This document shows positions 26,295-34,537 of a stretch of 64,000 nucleotides of DNA, piece by piece. A model generated the notes under the pieces. It made no database searches, was not told the origin of the DNA, and was given only the letters and a program-made list of their open reading frames with translations. Position numbers and translations under genes: made by a program. The stretch is from JBELHO01 sp042091375 (GTDB taxonomy: Bacteria; Pseudomonadota; Gammaproteobacteria; Enterobacterales; Alteromonadaceae). Where the stretch lies: contig JBELHO010000002.1 of assembly GCA_042091375.1 (NCBI GenBank), positions 62,001 to 126,000 of the forward strand. Direction: 5' to 3'. The first letter of the stretch is position 1; each line of letters begins with the position of its first letter.

Positions 26295-27227
26295 ATGACT
26301 ATGGACTTTATACCCCTTGGAAAAAGTGACTTGCTATCGTCTCGTTTTATTTATGGTTGCATGCGCATTGCTGGCAGCGGTAATTCTGCGGATATTAAAA
26401 AAGGTAAATTAGCGATACACACAGCCATTGAACAAGGCTTTAACCACTTTGATCATGCCGATATATACGGTGCTGGTCATAGTGAACTGATCTTTGCTCA
26501 AGTACTACAACAGTTGTTACGGGAAAACCCGAATATCCGTGAGCAAATTATTATTACCTCTAAAACCGGCATTGGTCTTGAACAAACGGAACAAGGCTGG
26601 CCAAAGCGTTACGATCTGAGTAAAGCGTATTTACTTAATAGTGTTGATGGTATTTTACAAAGATTAGGTATAGATCAGCTTGACTGCCTGTTACTGCACC
26701 GGCCTGATTTTTTAATGGATGCCGTTGAAGTAGCAGAAACTTTCAGTATCCTGAAAGCTTCAGGCAAAGTGAAACATTTTGGAGTGAGTAACTTTACCCC
26801 CTCACAAGTTACTATGTTGCAGGATAAATTAACCGTACCACTGATCGCTAATCAAGTTGAAATTAACATTCATAACATTTCTACTTTACTCGACGGCACC
26901 TTAGATCAATGTCAACAATATCAACTATCGCCAATGGCTTGGTGTCCACTGGGTGGAGTGGTTTATCCAGCTTGGGGCAATACTTTTAGTGATGTTGAGC
27001 AAGCTCGGATCCAAGTTGAGTTAACTCGACAAGCTGAAAAATATCAGTGCCAAACTTGGCAAGTTATACTGGCTTGGTTACTTAAACATCCAGCTAATAT
27101 ACTGCCGATTATTGGCTCTACCACTCCTGAGCGGATCAAAGCCGCAACAGAGGTATTTACACTAGCGTATGAACGCGAAGACTGGTATCACTTATTAGAA
27201 GCGAGAAATGGTCAACCTGTGCCGTAA
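26295..27227 (+). CDS. Aldo/keto reductase, YdhF-like
   Basis: A 310-residue cytoplasmic TIM-barrel NADPH oxidoreductase. The catalytic tetrad is visible: Asp and Tyr in F-D-H-A-D-I-Y-G, Lys in I-T-S-K-T-G and His in L-L-L-H-R-P-D. The cofactor-binding end (I-I-G-S-T-T-P-E-R) is also present. The closest family I recognise is E. coli YdhF. Two start codons (26295 and 26301) lie close together without a decisive ribosome binding site. Physiological substrate unknown; monocistronic. Confidence 0.85.
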   Translation: MTMDFIPLGKSDLLSSRFIYGCMRIAGSGNSADIKKGKLAIHTAIEQGFNHFDHADIYGAGHSELIFAQVLQQLLRENPNIREQIIITSKTGIGLEQTEQGWPKRYDLSKAYLLNSVDGILQRLGIDQLDCLLLHRPDFLMDAVEVAETFSILKASGKVKHFGVSNFTPSQVTMLQDKLTVPLIANQVEINIHNISTLLDGTLDQCQQYQLSPMAWCPLGGVVYPAWGNTFSDVEQARIQVELTRQAEKYQCQTWQVILAWLLKHPANILPIIGSTTPERIKAATEVFTLAYEREDWYHLLEARNGQPVP

Positions 27228-27370
27228 GTTGTATGGTTAGTTGAAAAATCAACAAGGGATAACCATCAATAAACAAATGAATATCCCTCGCGGTAAATCA
27301 CTAAAAAAAGTATCGATTAATGGGTGAGCAATGTGCGACTAATGAGTTACTTTTGATAACTTGTGCAACA

Positions 27371-27961
27371 CTAGTTGTGTTTACCACGAGTCCAATCAGT
27401 CTCTGCTAACAAGCGTTTTCCGGCGTCTACTGCACCTGACTCCATACTTGTGCCCATGGAATCGTTCCAACGGTTAAGGTAGCCAAACAAAGCAATAACA
27501 CCTAAGATTTCGACAATTTCACCTTCGTCCCAGTAACGATTTAGTTGCGCTGAAATCTTTTCATCAACCGCGTTTGGCACGGCAGAGGCGGCTAGCGCAA
27601 ATTCAAAGGCAGCTTTTTCAGCCTCGGTATAATCATCACTTTCGCGAAAAGACCAAATATTCGCTAATCGTTGGTCGCTAGAGCCATATCGCTCTGCCGC
27701 TAATATGGTATGGGCTTCACAATATCGACAACCGGTATTTGCACTAGTGATATAGCCAATTAAACGCTTTTGTTCAGCTGTGACTCTACCTTCATTAGCC
27801 ATTACCGCCATGTTTAAGGAAATAAATGCTTTGGCGATAGCAGGGCGTCTTTGCATGGTTAATACACTGTTTGGGCAAAAGCCTAAGGTTTCATTAAAAA
27901 AAGTCGCTAGCTCGGCCACTTCTTGGTTGGTATCTGTTGCTAGGGGAGGGACTAAAGGCAT
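27371..27961 (-). CDS. AhpD-like / carboxymuconolactone decarboxylase-family peroxidase-related protein
   Basis: A 196-residue helical protein with the redox motif C-R-Y-C-E-A-H (C-x-x-C-x-x-H) in the N-T-G-C-R-Y-C-E-A-H-T block, as in AhpD-like peroxidase-related enzymes. GGAG lies 6 nt before the ATG. It faces a MarR regulator across an assembly gap, a pairing often seen for oxidative-stress genes, but the promoter region is missing. Activity as a thiol-dependent peroxidase is inferred from the motif. Confidence 0.8.
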   Translation of the reverse strand: MPLVPPLATDTNQEVAELATFFNETLGFCPNSVLTMQRRPAIAKAFISLNMAVMANEGRVTAEQKRLIGYITSANTGCRYCEAHTILAAERYGSSDQRLANIWSFRESDDYTEAEKAAFEFALAASAVPNAVDEKISAQLNRYWDEGEIVEILGVIALFGYLNRWNDSMGTSMESGAVDAGKRLLAETDWTRGKHN

Positions 27962-27982
27962 GTTTATCTCCGATCGTTGATT

Positions 27983-28082
27983 NNNNNNNNNNNNNNNNNN
28001 NNNNNNNNNNNNNNNNNNNNNNNNNNNNNNNNNNNNNNNNNNNNNNNNNNNNNNNNNNNNNNNNNNNNNNNNNNNNNNNNNN
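27983..28082. other. Assembly gap (100 N)
   Basis: Exactly 100 N; true length unknown. It lies in the divergent promoter region between the AhpD-like and MarR genes. Confidence 0.99.
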
Positions 28083-28145
28083 TTTGTTTAGCTTTGATTA
28101 GTTTTGATTAGTTTTGTTGGCAAAATTAGTGGTTAAAATGCTAGA

Positions 28146-28766
28146 GTGAGAGTCTTTATTCACAAGGAGAAATTAATTATTAACAAGTCAAACCGCCATC
28201 GCTCATTCACATTGACAGATAAAATAACCTCTGCTTTGGATTTGACTAAACACTTGCCGTTTCGCATCGCTGTAGTGAGTAATTTATTGGCCTTAAACCG
28301 CGATTGGAAAATACGCAACTTATCTAGCCTAGAGCCAAGAGAGATCCGTGTGTTAATCAACATTGGTTCGTATATGCCAATTAAATCAGCAGATATTGCA
28401 TATCAATCTCGTCTTGATTCTTATACCGTCAGTCGTGCCGTTAAAAAGCTGTTACAACTGAAGTTAATTACCTCTGAAATTGACGCGAATAAGAAAAATG
28501 TAAAAAACTTAGTGTTAAGCGAGCAGGGAGAGGCTATTTATCAGCGTATTACCCAAGCGATGAATGAGCGCGCTGAGCAATTAGAAAGTGCATTAACAGC
28601 AGAGGAAACACAGCAACTTTATCATTTACTCGAAAAAGTAGAAAATAAAACTGAGCAATTATTAGCAAATCAGGCAACACACTTAATAAGTGAAGGACAC
28701 CAGGCGCCTGCTGATCAAAAGGAGTTGATCCGTTGGCACCGAAAAACCACTAAGAACAATCAATAA
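28146..28766 (+). CDS. MarR-family transcriptional regulator
   Basis: A winged-helix protein of up to 206 residues. The helix-turn-helix and wing are seen at about 70-125 (I-K-S-A-D-I-A-Y-Q-S-R-L-D-S-Y-T-V-S-R-A-V-K-K-L, then the D-x-x-K-K-N-V-K wing), with long dimerisation helices on both sides. The start is unclear. GTG at 28146 has no ribosome binding site, whereas a strong AAGGAG (28164-28169) precedes the in-frame ATT codons at 28176/28179. It probably regulates its own region or the divergent AhpD-like gene; the operator would be in the gap. Confidence 0.82.
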   Translation: MRVFIHKEKLIINKSNRHRSFTLTDKITSALDLTKHLPFRIAVVSNLLALNRDWKIRNLSSLEPREIRVLINIGSYMPIKSADIAYQSRLDSYTVSRAVKKLLQLKLITSEIDANKKNVKNLVLSEQGEAIYQRITQAMNERAEQLESALTAEETQQLYHLLEKVENKTEQLLANQATHLISEGHQAPADQKELIRWHRKTTKNNQ

Positions 28767-28907
28767 AACACCCTAAGGATGCACTGTTAAAGCAGCTATC
28801 CGGTCATCAATTGACAACAGCGAGTATTAGTCAGGAGCATTTTTTCGTAGCATAACCTGATAAATTAAGTAAACTAGCCTGATATTATTTTTGCATTGTA
28901 CATTCCT

Positions 28908-29513
28908 ATGAAATTTAGTCCGCTTGTTGAAGAACTCATTCAGGCTTTTAAGTGCCTTCCTGGTGTTGGTGCAAAATCGGCGCAACGCATGGCTTTTCAT
29001 TTGCTGGAGCGCAATCGCCAAGGTGGAGTAAAATTGGCTGATTCACTGGCCAAGGCAATGGATAAAATAGGTCATTGTCGGCAATGCCGTAACTTTACCG
29101 AAGCCGATTTATGCGATATTTGCACAAATCCCAAGCGTCAACACAATGGCAAATTATGTGTTGTTGAAAGCCCTGCCGATGTATTAGCTATTGAACAAAC
29201 TGGAGAATTTCAAGGACTGTACTTTATTTTGATGGGCCATTTATCGCCTATTGATGGTATAGGGCCCGATGACTTGGGTTTAGATGTTTTAGAGCAACAA
29301 TTACACAAAGGCCAATTTAAAGAAGTGATTTTGGCAACCAATCCGACAGTCGAAGGTGAGGCTACTGCCCATTTTATCGCCGAGCTTGCCGACAAGTATC
29401 AAGTCAATATCTCGCGAATAGCCCATGGTGTACCTATCGGTGGCGAATTGGAATATGTCGATGGCAACACCTTATCGCATGCATTAGCAGGTCGAAAAGA
29501 TTATAATTTATAG
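28908..29513 (+). CDS. recR: Recombination protein RecR
   Basis: A 201-residue protein, the same length as E. coli RecR. It has an N-terminal helix-hairpin-helix (L-P-G-V-G-A-K-S-A-Q-R), a four-Cys zinc finger (C-R-Q-C ... C-D-I-C), a Toprim domain (C-V-V-E-S-P-A-D) and the ATNPTVEGEAT and R-I-A-H-G-V-P-x-G-G-E-L-E blocks. It acts with RecF and RecO to load RecA at gaps. The start at 28908 (M-K-F-S-P-L) matches the family; a TTG at 28896 would add four residues. It is followed by htpG and adk as in enterics, but dnaX and ybaB are missing upstream. Confidence 0.96.
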   Translation: MKFSPLVEELIQAFKCLPGVGAKSAQRMAFHLLERNRQGGVKLADSLAKAMDKIGHCRQCRNFTEADLCDICTNPKRQHNGKLCVVESPADVLAIEQTGEFQGLYFILMGHLSPIDGIGPDDLGLDVLEQQLHKGQFKEVILATNPTVEGEATAHFIAELADKYQVNISRIAHGVPIGGELEYVDGNTLSHALAGRKDYNL

Positions 29514-29529
29514 CCGATATAAAAAAACG

Positions 29530-29557
29530 CTTGAAAATGGTTTGAATACCCCCACAT
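29530..29557 (+). promoter_or_regulatory. Heat-shock (sigma-32) promoter of htpG
   Basis: CTTGAAA (29530-29536) and CCCCCACAT (29549-29557), separated by about 13 bp, match the sigma-32 pattern CTTGAAA-N(11-16)-CCCCAT. They lie 84 bp before the htpG start, after recR has ended, so htpG can be induced separately by heat. Confidence 0.75.
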
Positions 29558-29640
29558 GTTATTTATCTAAACCTAGAAGCAAGTAAAATTGTCGTTTTAG
29601 GTGTTTAAAAACTAGTTAATCAATGTAGGAAATATTGCAA

Positions 29641-31602
29641 ATGTCAGAATCAGGCCAAAAAGAAGTTCATGGTTTTCAAACCGAAGTAAAACAATTACTT
29701 CAATTAATGATCCACAGTCTTTATTCAAATAAAGAAATCTTCTTACGCGAACTCGTATCCAATGCAGCTGATGCTGCCGATAAATTGCGCTTTAAAGCAT
29801 TATCTGCTGCTGATCTATACGAAGGCGATGGCGACTTACGGGTCCGTGTCAGTGCCGATAAAGAAAATAATACGGTGACTATTTCAGATAATGGCATCGG
29901 CATGACACATGAACAAATCATTGAAAATTTAGGGACTATTGCCAAATCAGGGACCGCAGAGTTTTTCTCGCAACTGTCTGGTGACCAAGCGTCAGATTCT
30001 CAACTTATTGGGCAATTTGGGGTTGGTTTTTATTCTGCTTTCATCGTCGCTGATTCGGTTACTGTTCGTTCGCGAGCAGCAGGTGCGGCAATATCTGAAG
30101 GGGTAGAATGGACATCAGCTGGCGAGGGTGAGTTTACTACCGCTAAAATTGAAAAGTCGAGTCGCGGCACTGATATTATTCTTCACTTAAAAGAAGACGA
30201 AAGTGAATTTGCTGATGACTGGCGTTTAAAGTCGATTGTAACTAAATATTCAGATCACATTTCAGTTTCTGTCGAAATGTTAACTGCTGAAGTCCCTGCT
30301 GTTGAAGCCGTTGCTGAAGTAAAAGACGAAGAAGGCAATATCACTTCACCTGCGGTTGAAGCTCGCGATGCTGTGCCGGCTAAATGGGAAGCGGTAAACA
30401 AAGCAACCGCCCTATGGACACGTGAGAAAGCAGAAATTTCTGATGATGAATACAAAGAGTTCTACAAGCATGTATCACATGATTTTGGCGACCCATTACT
30501 TTGGGAGCACAACAAGGTCGAAGGTAAAACTGAATATACATCTCTGTTATACATTCCTGCTAAAGCCCCGTTTGATATGCACAACCGCGAGAAGCAGCAC
30601 GGTTTAAAATTATTTGTGCAACGGGTTTTCATTATGGATGATGCCGAACAGTTCATGCCAACCTATTTGCGCTTTGTCAAAGGTTTACTTGATTCCAATG
30701 ATTTGCCCTTGAATGTGTCTCGAGAAATTTTACAAGATAACAAAATTACTCAAGCTATTCGCAAAGGTTGTACCAAGCGCGTGCTTAAAATGCTTGAAAA
30801 GTTAGGCAAAAAAGACCAAGAACAGTATCAACTGTTTTGGAATGAATTTGGCCAAGTATTAAAAGAAGGCCCAGCAGAAGATCAAGCGAATAAAGAACAA
30901 GTTGCTGGCCTATTGCGTTTTGCCTCGACAGAAAATGACAGTGCCACACAAAATGTGGCTATTGCAGATTACGTTGAGCGCATGAAAGAAGGCCAAGAAA
31001 AAATATACTATGTAGTTGCTGATAGTTTTGAAGCCGCTAAAAATAGCCCTCATTTAGAAGTGTTCCGCAAAAAAGGTATTGAAGTGTTGTTAATGTCGGA
31101 CCGCATCGATGAATGGCTAGTTAGTCACTTAACAGAAGTCGACGGCAAACAACTGCAATCAGTGACTCGCGGTGGCTTAGATCTCGGTGATATGGAAGAC
31201 GAAGAGTCAAAACAAGCCCAAGAAAAACTTGAGCAAGAATTTGATTCGGTGGTTAGCCGTATTAAAACAGCACTGGAAGGCAAGGTTAAAGATGTTAAAT
31301 TATCACAACGCTTGACTGATTCACCGGCTTGTATTGTCACTGATGAACACGACATGAGTAGTCAAATGATGAAGTTAATGCAGTCGGTTGGTCAAGAAGT
31401 GCCTGAGTCATTACCTATTTTTGAAATTAATGCCGAGCACGAATTAGTCAAACACGTAGCTGATGAAACTGACGATGAGCAATTCAAACAATGGACTGAG
31501 GTATTATTTGATCAAGCGACACTAGCAGAGCGAGGCAGTTTAAAAGATCCTGCGACTTTTGTTGGCCGCTTAAATAAATTAATGTTGAGCTTGACCAAGT
31601 AA
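29641..31602 (+). CDS. htpG: Hsp90 chaperone HtpG
   Basis: A 653-residue cytoplasmic chaperone. The GHKL ATPase motifs are in place (N-A-A-D-A-A-D-K-L, D-N-G-I-G-M-T, G-Q-F-G-V-G-F-Y-S-A-F), followed by the middle domain (L-Y-I-P ... V-Q-R-V-F-I-M-D-D, L-P-L-N-V-S-R-E) and the dimerisation domain. Compared with E. coli HtpG (624 aa), about 20-25 extra residues (Glu/Val/Ala-rich, near 220-250) lie in the linker between the first two domains. AGGAAA 8 nt before 29641 marks the start. A sigma-32 promoter precedes it. Confidence 0.97.
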   Translation: MSESGQKEVHGFQTEVKQLLQLMIHSLYSNKEIFLRELVSNAADAADKLRFKALSAADLYEGDGDLRVRVSADKENNTVTISDNGIGMTHEQIIENLGTIAKSGTAEFFSQLSGDQASDSQLIGQFGVGFYSAFIVADSVTVRSRAAGAAISEGVEWTSAGEGEFTTAKIEKSSRGTDIILHLKEDESEFADDWRLKSIVTKYSDHISVSVEMLTAEVPAVEAVAEVKDEEGNITSPAVEARDAVPAKWEAVNKATALWTREKAEISDDEYKEFYKHVSHDFGDPLLWEHNKVEGKTEYTSLLYIPAKAPFDMHNREKQHGLKLFVQRVFIMDDAEQFMPTYLRFVKGLLDSNDLPLNVSREILQDNKITQAIRKGCTKRVLKMLEKLGKKDQEQYQLFWNEFGQVLKEGPAEDQANKEQVAGLLRFASTENDSATQNVAIADYVERMKEGQEKIYYVVADSFEAAKNSPHLEVFRKKGIEVLLMSDRIDEWLVSHLTEVDGKQLQSVTRGGLDLGDMEDEESKQAQEKLEQEFDSVVSRIKTALEGKVKDVKLSQRLTDSPACIVTDEHDMSSQMMKLMQSVGQEVPESLPIFEINAEHELVKHVADETDDEQFKQWTEVLFDQATLAERGSLKDPATFVGRLNKLMLSLTK

Positions 31603-31637
31603 TCATTGTCGGCAATGGATAGCCGTCGCTAGTTTGA

Positions 31638-31671
31638 AGCAACAATAGCGGCTTTTGCTGCTATTGTTGCT
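31638..31671. terminator. Strong hairpin after htpG
   Basis: A 15-bp stem (31638-31652 with 31657-31671, one G-T pair) with a TTTT loop lies 36 bp after the htpG stop. No U-run follows, so it may be a processing or mRNA-stabilising hairpin, or a terminator that does not depend on a U-tract, before adk. Confidence 0.6.
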
Positions 31672-31780
31672 AGTGGGTTATTCAGGCTTGTTTGCAAGCC
31701 AGCTAACTTGTATAGTGACAGCATTTATACAATTGCAATCATTACACATTCTGAATCAAAAAATTATAGGGTTAGACTTC

Positions 31781-32425
31781 ATGCGTATTATTTTGTTAGG
31801 TGCTCCGGGTGCAGGTAAAGGTACACAAGCACAATTTTTAATGGCTAAATTTGGCATTCCACAGATATCTACAGGTGATATGCTACGTGCGGCGATTAAA
31901 GCAGGTACCGATCTCGGCAAAAAAGCCAAAGCAGTCATGGATGCTGGTCAACTCGTTTCTGACGATTTAATTATTGGTTTAGTGAAAGAGCGCATAGCTC
32001 AAGCCGATTGCCAATCAGGTTTTTTACTTGATGGATTCCCGCGCACCATTCCACAAGCAGATGCGATGAAAAATAATGGTGTATCGGTAGACAGTGTGAT
32101 TGAGTTTGATGTGCCTGATGAAGTCATTGTTGAACGCATGGCCGGTCGTCGTGTCCATGCAGGCTCTGGACGTGTTTATCACGTTGTTTATAATCCACCG
32201 AAAGTCGCCAACCAAGACGATGAAACCGGTGAGCAATTGTCGATCCGCCCTGATGACGAAGAGAGTACTGTGCGCAAGCGTTTGAGTATTTATCATCAAC
32301 AAACTGAGCCTTTAGTGAGTTATTATCAAGCAGAGGCTGAGTTGGGTAATTGTTCATACTTAACCATTGATGGTACCCAACCGGTTGAGCAAGTCAGTGC
32401 TTTACTTGCAGATAAACTGACCTAG
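31781..32425 (+). CDS. adk: Adenylate kinase
   Basis: A 214-residue enzyme, identical in length to E. coli Adk, catalysing ATP + AMP = 2 ADP. The P-loop G-A-P-G-A-G-K-G-T-Q (7-16), the D-G-F-P-R-T AMP-binding motif and a long LID domain (about 122-160, R-V-Y-H-V-V-Y-N-P-P-K) are present. The LID lacks zinc cysteines, as in enteric enzymes. The start at 31781 is set by the family N-terminus M-R-I-I-L-L-G; a frame extending to 31655 is not coding. A terminator follows. Confidence 0.97.
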   Translation: MRIILLGAPGAGKGTQAQFLMAKFGIPQISTGDMLRAAIKAGTDLGKKAKAVMDAGQLVSDDLIIGLVKERIAQADCQSGFLLDGFPRTIPQADAMKNNGVSVDSVIEFDVPDEVIVERMAGRRVHAGSGRVYHVVYNPPKVANQDDETGEQLSIRPDDEESTVRKRLSIYHQQTEPLVSYYQAEAELGNCSYLTIDGTQPVEQVSALLADKLT

Positions 32426-32452
32426 TTCGATTAGTTTATTCATTATTATATC

Positions 32453-32472
32453 AGGCTCACTTAGGTGAGCCT
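32453..32472 (+). terminator. Rho-independent terminator of adk
   Basis: AGGCTCAC (32453-32460) pairs with GTGAGCCT (32465-32472) around TTAG, followed by TTTGTT. It lies 28 bp after the adk stop. Confidence 0.85.
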
Positions 32473-32642
32473 TTTGTTATACAACAGCTAACCCGCAAGC
32501 GTTTTTGCAATAAACACAGAGTTTAAATTGATTTAAAACAATGACAACGAGCAATGTAGCCGTGTTGGTTTTTTGCTGAGTTACAGGGTTTTAAAAATAT
32601 ATAGTATTTATTTATAAATCTTAAAAAAATGGAGTTAAAACT

Positions 32643-33041
32643 ATGATTAATATTGAAATTACCGCTTTTTATGCGGGTTTGTTAGCCTTGTTATTTATGG
32701 TTTTAACCATAAATATCATCCGTCTAAGGTTAAAATTACAAGTGGGGGTTGGCGATGGTGAGCAACCAGATCTTGTTAAAGCAATCCGCATCCATGGTAA
32801 TTTTGCCGAATATGTACCGTTATTTTTATTATTAATGGGCTGTTATGAACTCAATCAAGGCTCAGCTTTACTACTGCACTGTTGTGGTGGCGCGGTGTTT
32901 GTCGGTCGAATACTGCATGCCATTGGTTTAGCAAAAACCATAGGTACATCAATCTATCGTCAGATGGGTATGTTAACCGTATTCATCAGTATATTTGTAT
33001 TAGCAGAGGAAAATATTCGTCTGTTTATTTTAGGCGCTTAG
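32643..33041 (+). CDS. MAPEG-family membrane protein
   Basis: A 132-residue inner-membrane protein with four predicted helices and the MAPEG pattern R-I-H-G-N-F-A-E-Y-V-P-L-F-L-L-L. The superfamily includes glutathione-dependent membrane enzymes; bacterial YecN-type members are uncharacterised. GGAG lies 8 nt before the ATG. It is convergent with the ElaA-like gene, 13 bp apart. Confidence 0.85.
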   Translation: MINIEITAFYAGLLALLFMVLTINIIRLRLKLQVGVGDGEQPDLVKAIRIHGNFAEYVPLFLLLMGCYELNQGSALLLHCCGGAVFVGRILHAIGLAKTIGTSIYRQMGMLTVFISIFVLAEENIRLFILGA

Positions 33042-33054
33042 TTTACCGCGTTGG

Positions 33055-33528
33055 CTATTTGTCATTTATCCCTCTGATCATGGCTATATGAGGGATATTA
33101 TCCTCTAAATACACTTCTGAAACACGCTGAAAGAGGTGTTGATTATAAAAACTTTCTAAGTGAGCTTGTGCAGAAATTTTTATCGGTTGTTGTGCAAAAT
33201 GTTGTTGGCAGACTTGAATAGATTGCTCCATAAGTGAGTGCCCCATACCCGTACCTCGCTGTTGCTTGGCAATAACCACTCGTCCTATGGCAATATGCTC
33301 TTTATAACATTGACCCTTAGCCAAAATACGCAAATAGGCAGTCAGTTCGCCTTGCTGGTAACAAAATAAATGTAAGGTGTCTTTGTCGCGGTCTAAATCG
33401 TCTAATTCTGGGTAGTAACAGCACTGTTCAACTACGAACACGTCTACTCGCAATTTCAATATGTCATACAGCTCGTCACGGGTTAATTGTGCAAAAGGTT
33501 TTTTTATCCAGTCAATCTTTGTGTTCAT
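33055..33528 (-). CDS. elaA: GNAT acetyltransferase, ElaA-like
   Basis: A 157-residue GCN5-type N-acetyltransferase. The acetyl-CoA loop Q-R-G-T-G-M-G is seen after I-G-R-V-V-I, and the N-terminal L-K-L-R-V-D-V-F-V-V-E-Q-x-C-x-Y-P-E-L-D-D block is characteristic of ElaA. Substrate unknown. It lies 19 bp downstream of the solute-binding-like gene on the same strand and may be cotranscribed. Confidence 0.85.
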   Translation of the reverse strand: MNTKIDWIKKPFAQLTRDELYDILKLRVDVFVVEQCCYYPELDDLDRDKDTLHLFCYQQGELTAYLRILAKGQCYKEHIAIGRVVIAKQQRGTGMGHSLMEQSIQVCQQHFAQQPIKISAQAHLESFYNQHLFQRVSEVYLEDNIPHIAMIRGINDK

Positions 33529-33547
33529 AGCAAAATCAATGTGGTGG

Positions 33548-34429
33548 TTAATTAATAATATTTAGCGATGTGCGATCAACAAAAAAACCGGCTTGTTGGT
33601 AAGCTTTAACTATCTGTTGTTTAGCCCTTAATTTTTGTAGGCCAAGTTCAATGGCTTGGAAAGCTTGTTTGCCGAAAGGGTGTTTATTACTGATCACAAA
33701 ATGTCTACTGTCTTTAAGTACTATAGCAATATTCTTTATTGGCACTAAATTGATTTTACCCATAGTAAAAGATTGATCAGGGGTCGAATTAAACGGCATT
33801 AAGAGAAAATCAACCCACTGTAAATTGACCATGCGAGCCATACTTAACCATTCATCCTCTCTGACCAATTTTTTTAACGACAGCGCTTGCAGTGTTTTCC
33901 AATCGGTGCGCCATTTTGGTGTTGATACACTGGAAAATTGTTTCAATTGTTCTGCGCTGGTAACAGACAACACTTTTTCATTGTTTGGACTAGTGTAAAT
34001 CCCTGCGATATATTCACCGTTTCTGATCACGGGTTTTGATATGAAAATATCTTTGCCGATGGCTTCAGCATCAGATAGCCAGTAAGAGTCAAAACTCATT
34101 AAAAGTTGACCTAACTGTAACATCTTGGTGTTGCGAAAATTAAGTTTACCGGGCGCGTATACAAAGCTGTGTTCAAAACCACCAAGTTTTAATGCTTGTT
34201 GAGCTATGATCATATCAACGACATCACGCCTGATCTTTCTTCCAGAAAAGTCATCTATTTGCAGTACATCACGACCATCAATAAAGTTGACGTAATCGTT
34301 ATACACATCGTCTCTGATATTAATCACAATTTCATCAGCACAAGCCTGTTGCTGCATCAATAGGCAGCAATATGCCGTGCAAATAAATTTACTGAAAAAG
34401 ACAATAGTACTAGCAAGCATATCTCGCAT
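33548..34429 (-). CDS. Periplasmic solute-binding-like protein (SBP family 3 fold)
   Basis: A 293-residue protein with a hydrophobic N-terminal export signal ending near Q-A-C-A-D-E. The body has the loose pattern of family-3 extracellular binding proteins common in Alteromonadales (E-I-V-I-N-I-R-D-D near the N-terminus, later V-V/A-I-V-L-K-D-S-R-H-F and a C-terminal Q-A-I-E-L-G-L-Q-K-L). No ABC permease or ATPase is nearby, so a transport role is uncertain; many such orphan proteins have no known ligand. It follows the his operon on the same strand after a 108-bp gap. Confidence 0.65.
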   Translation of the reverse strand: MRDMLASTIVFFSKFICTAYCCLLMQQQACADEIVINIRDDVYNDYVNFIDGRDVLQIDDFSGRKIRRDVVDMIIAQQALKLGGFEHSFVYAPGKLNFRNTKMLQLGQLLMSFDSYWLSDAEAIGKDIFISKPVIRNGEYIAGIYTSPNNEKVLSVTSAEQLKQFSSVSTPKWRTDWKTLQALSLKKLVREDEWLSMARMVNLQWVDFLLMPFNSTPDQSFTMGKINLVPIKNIAIVLKDSRHFVISNKHPFGKQAFQAIELGLQKLRAKQQIVKAYQQAGFFVDRTSLNIIN

Positions 34430-34537
34430 CGGCTACCTAGCACCTAGTGTATTGATGTTGAGTCGTTTTGAACACTGCGTCCTCGCATTGCGGTCGGCAA
34501 ATATTGGTTTATTATCAATTAGCACAGCAGCAGCAGA

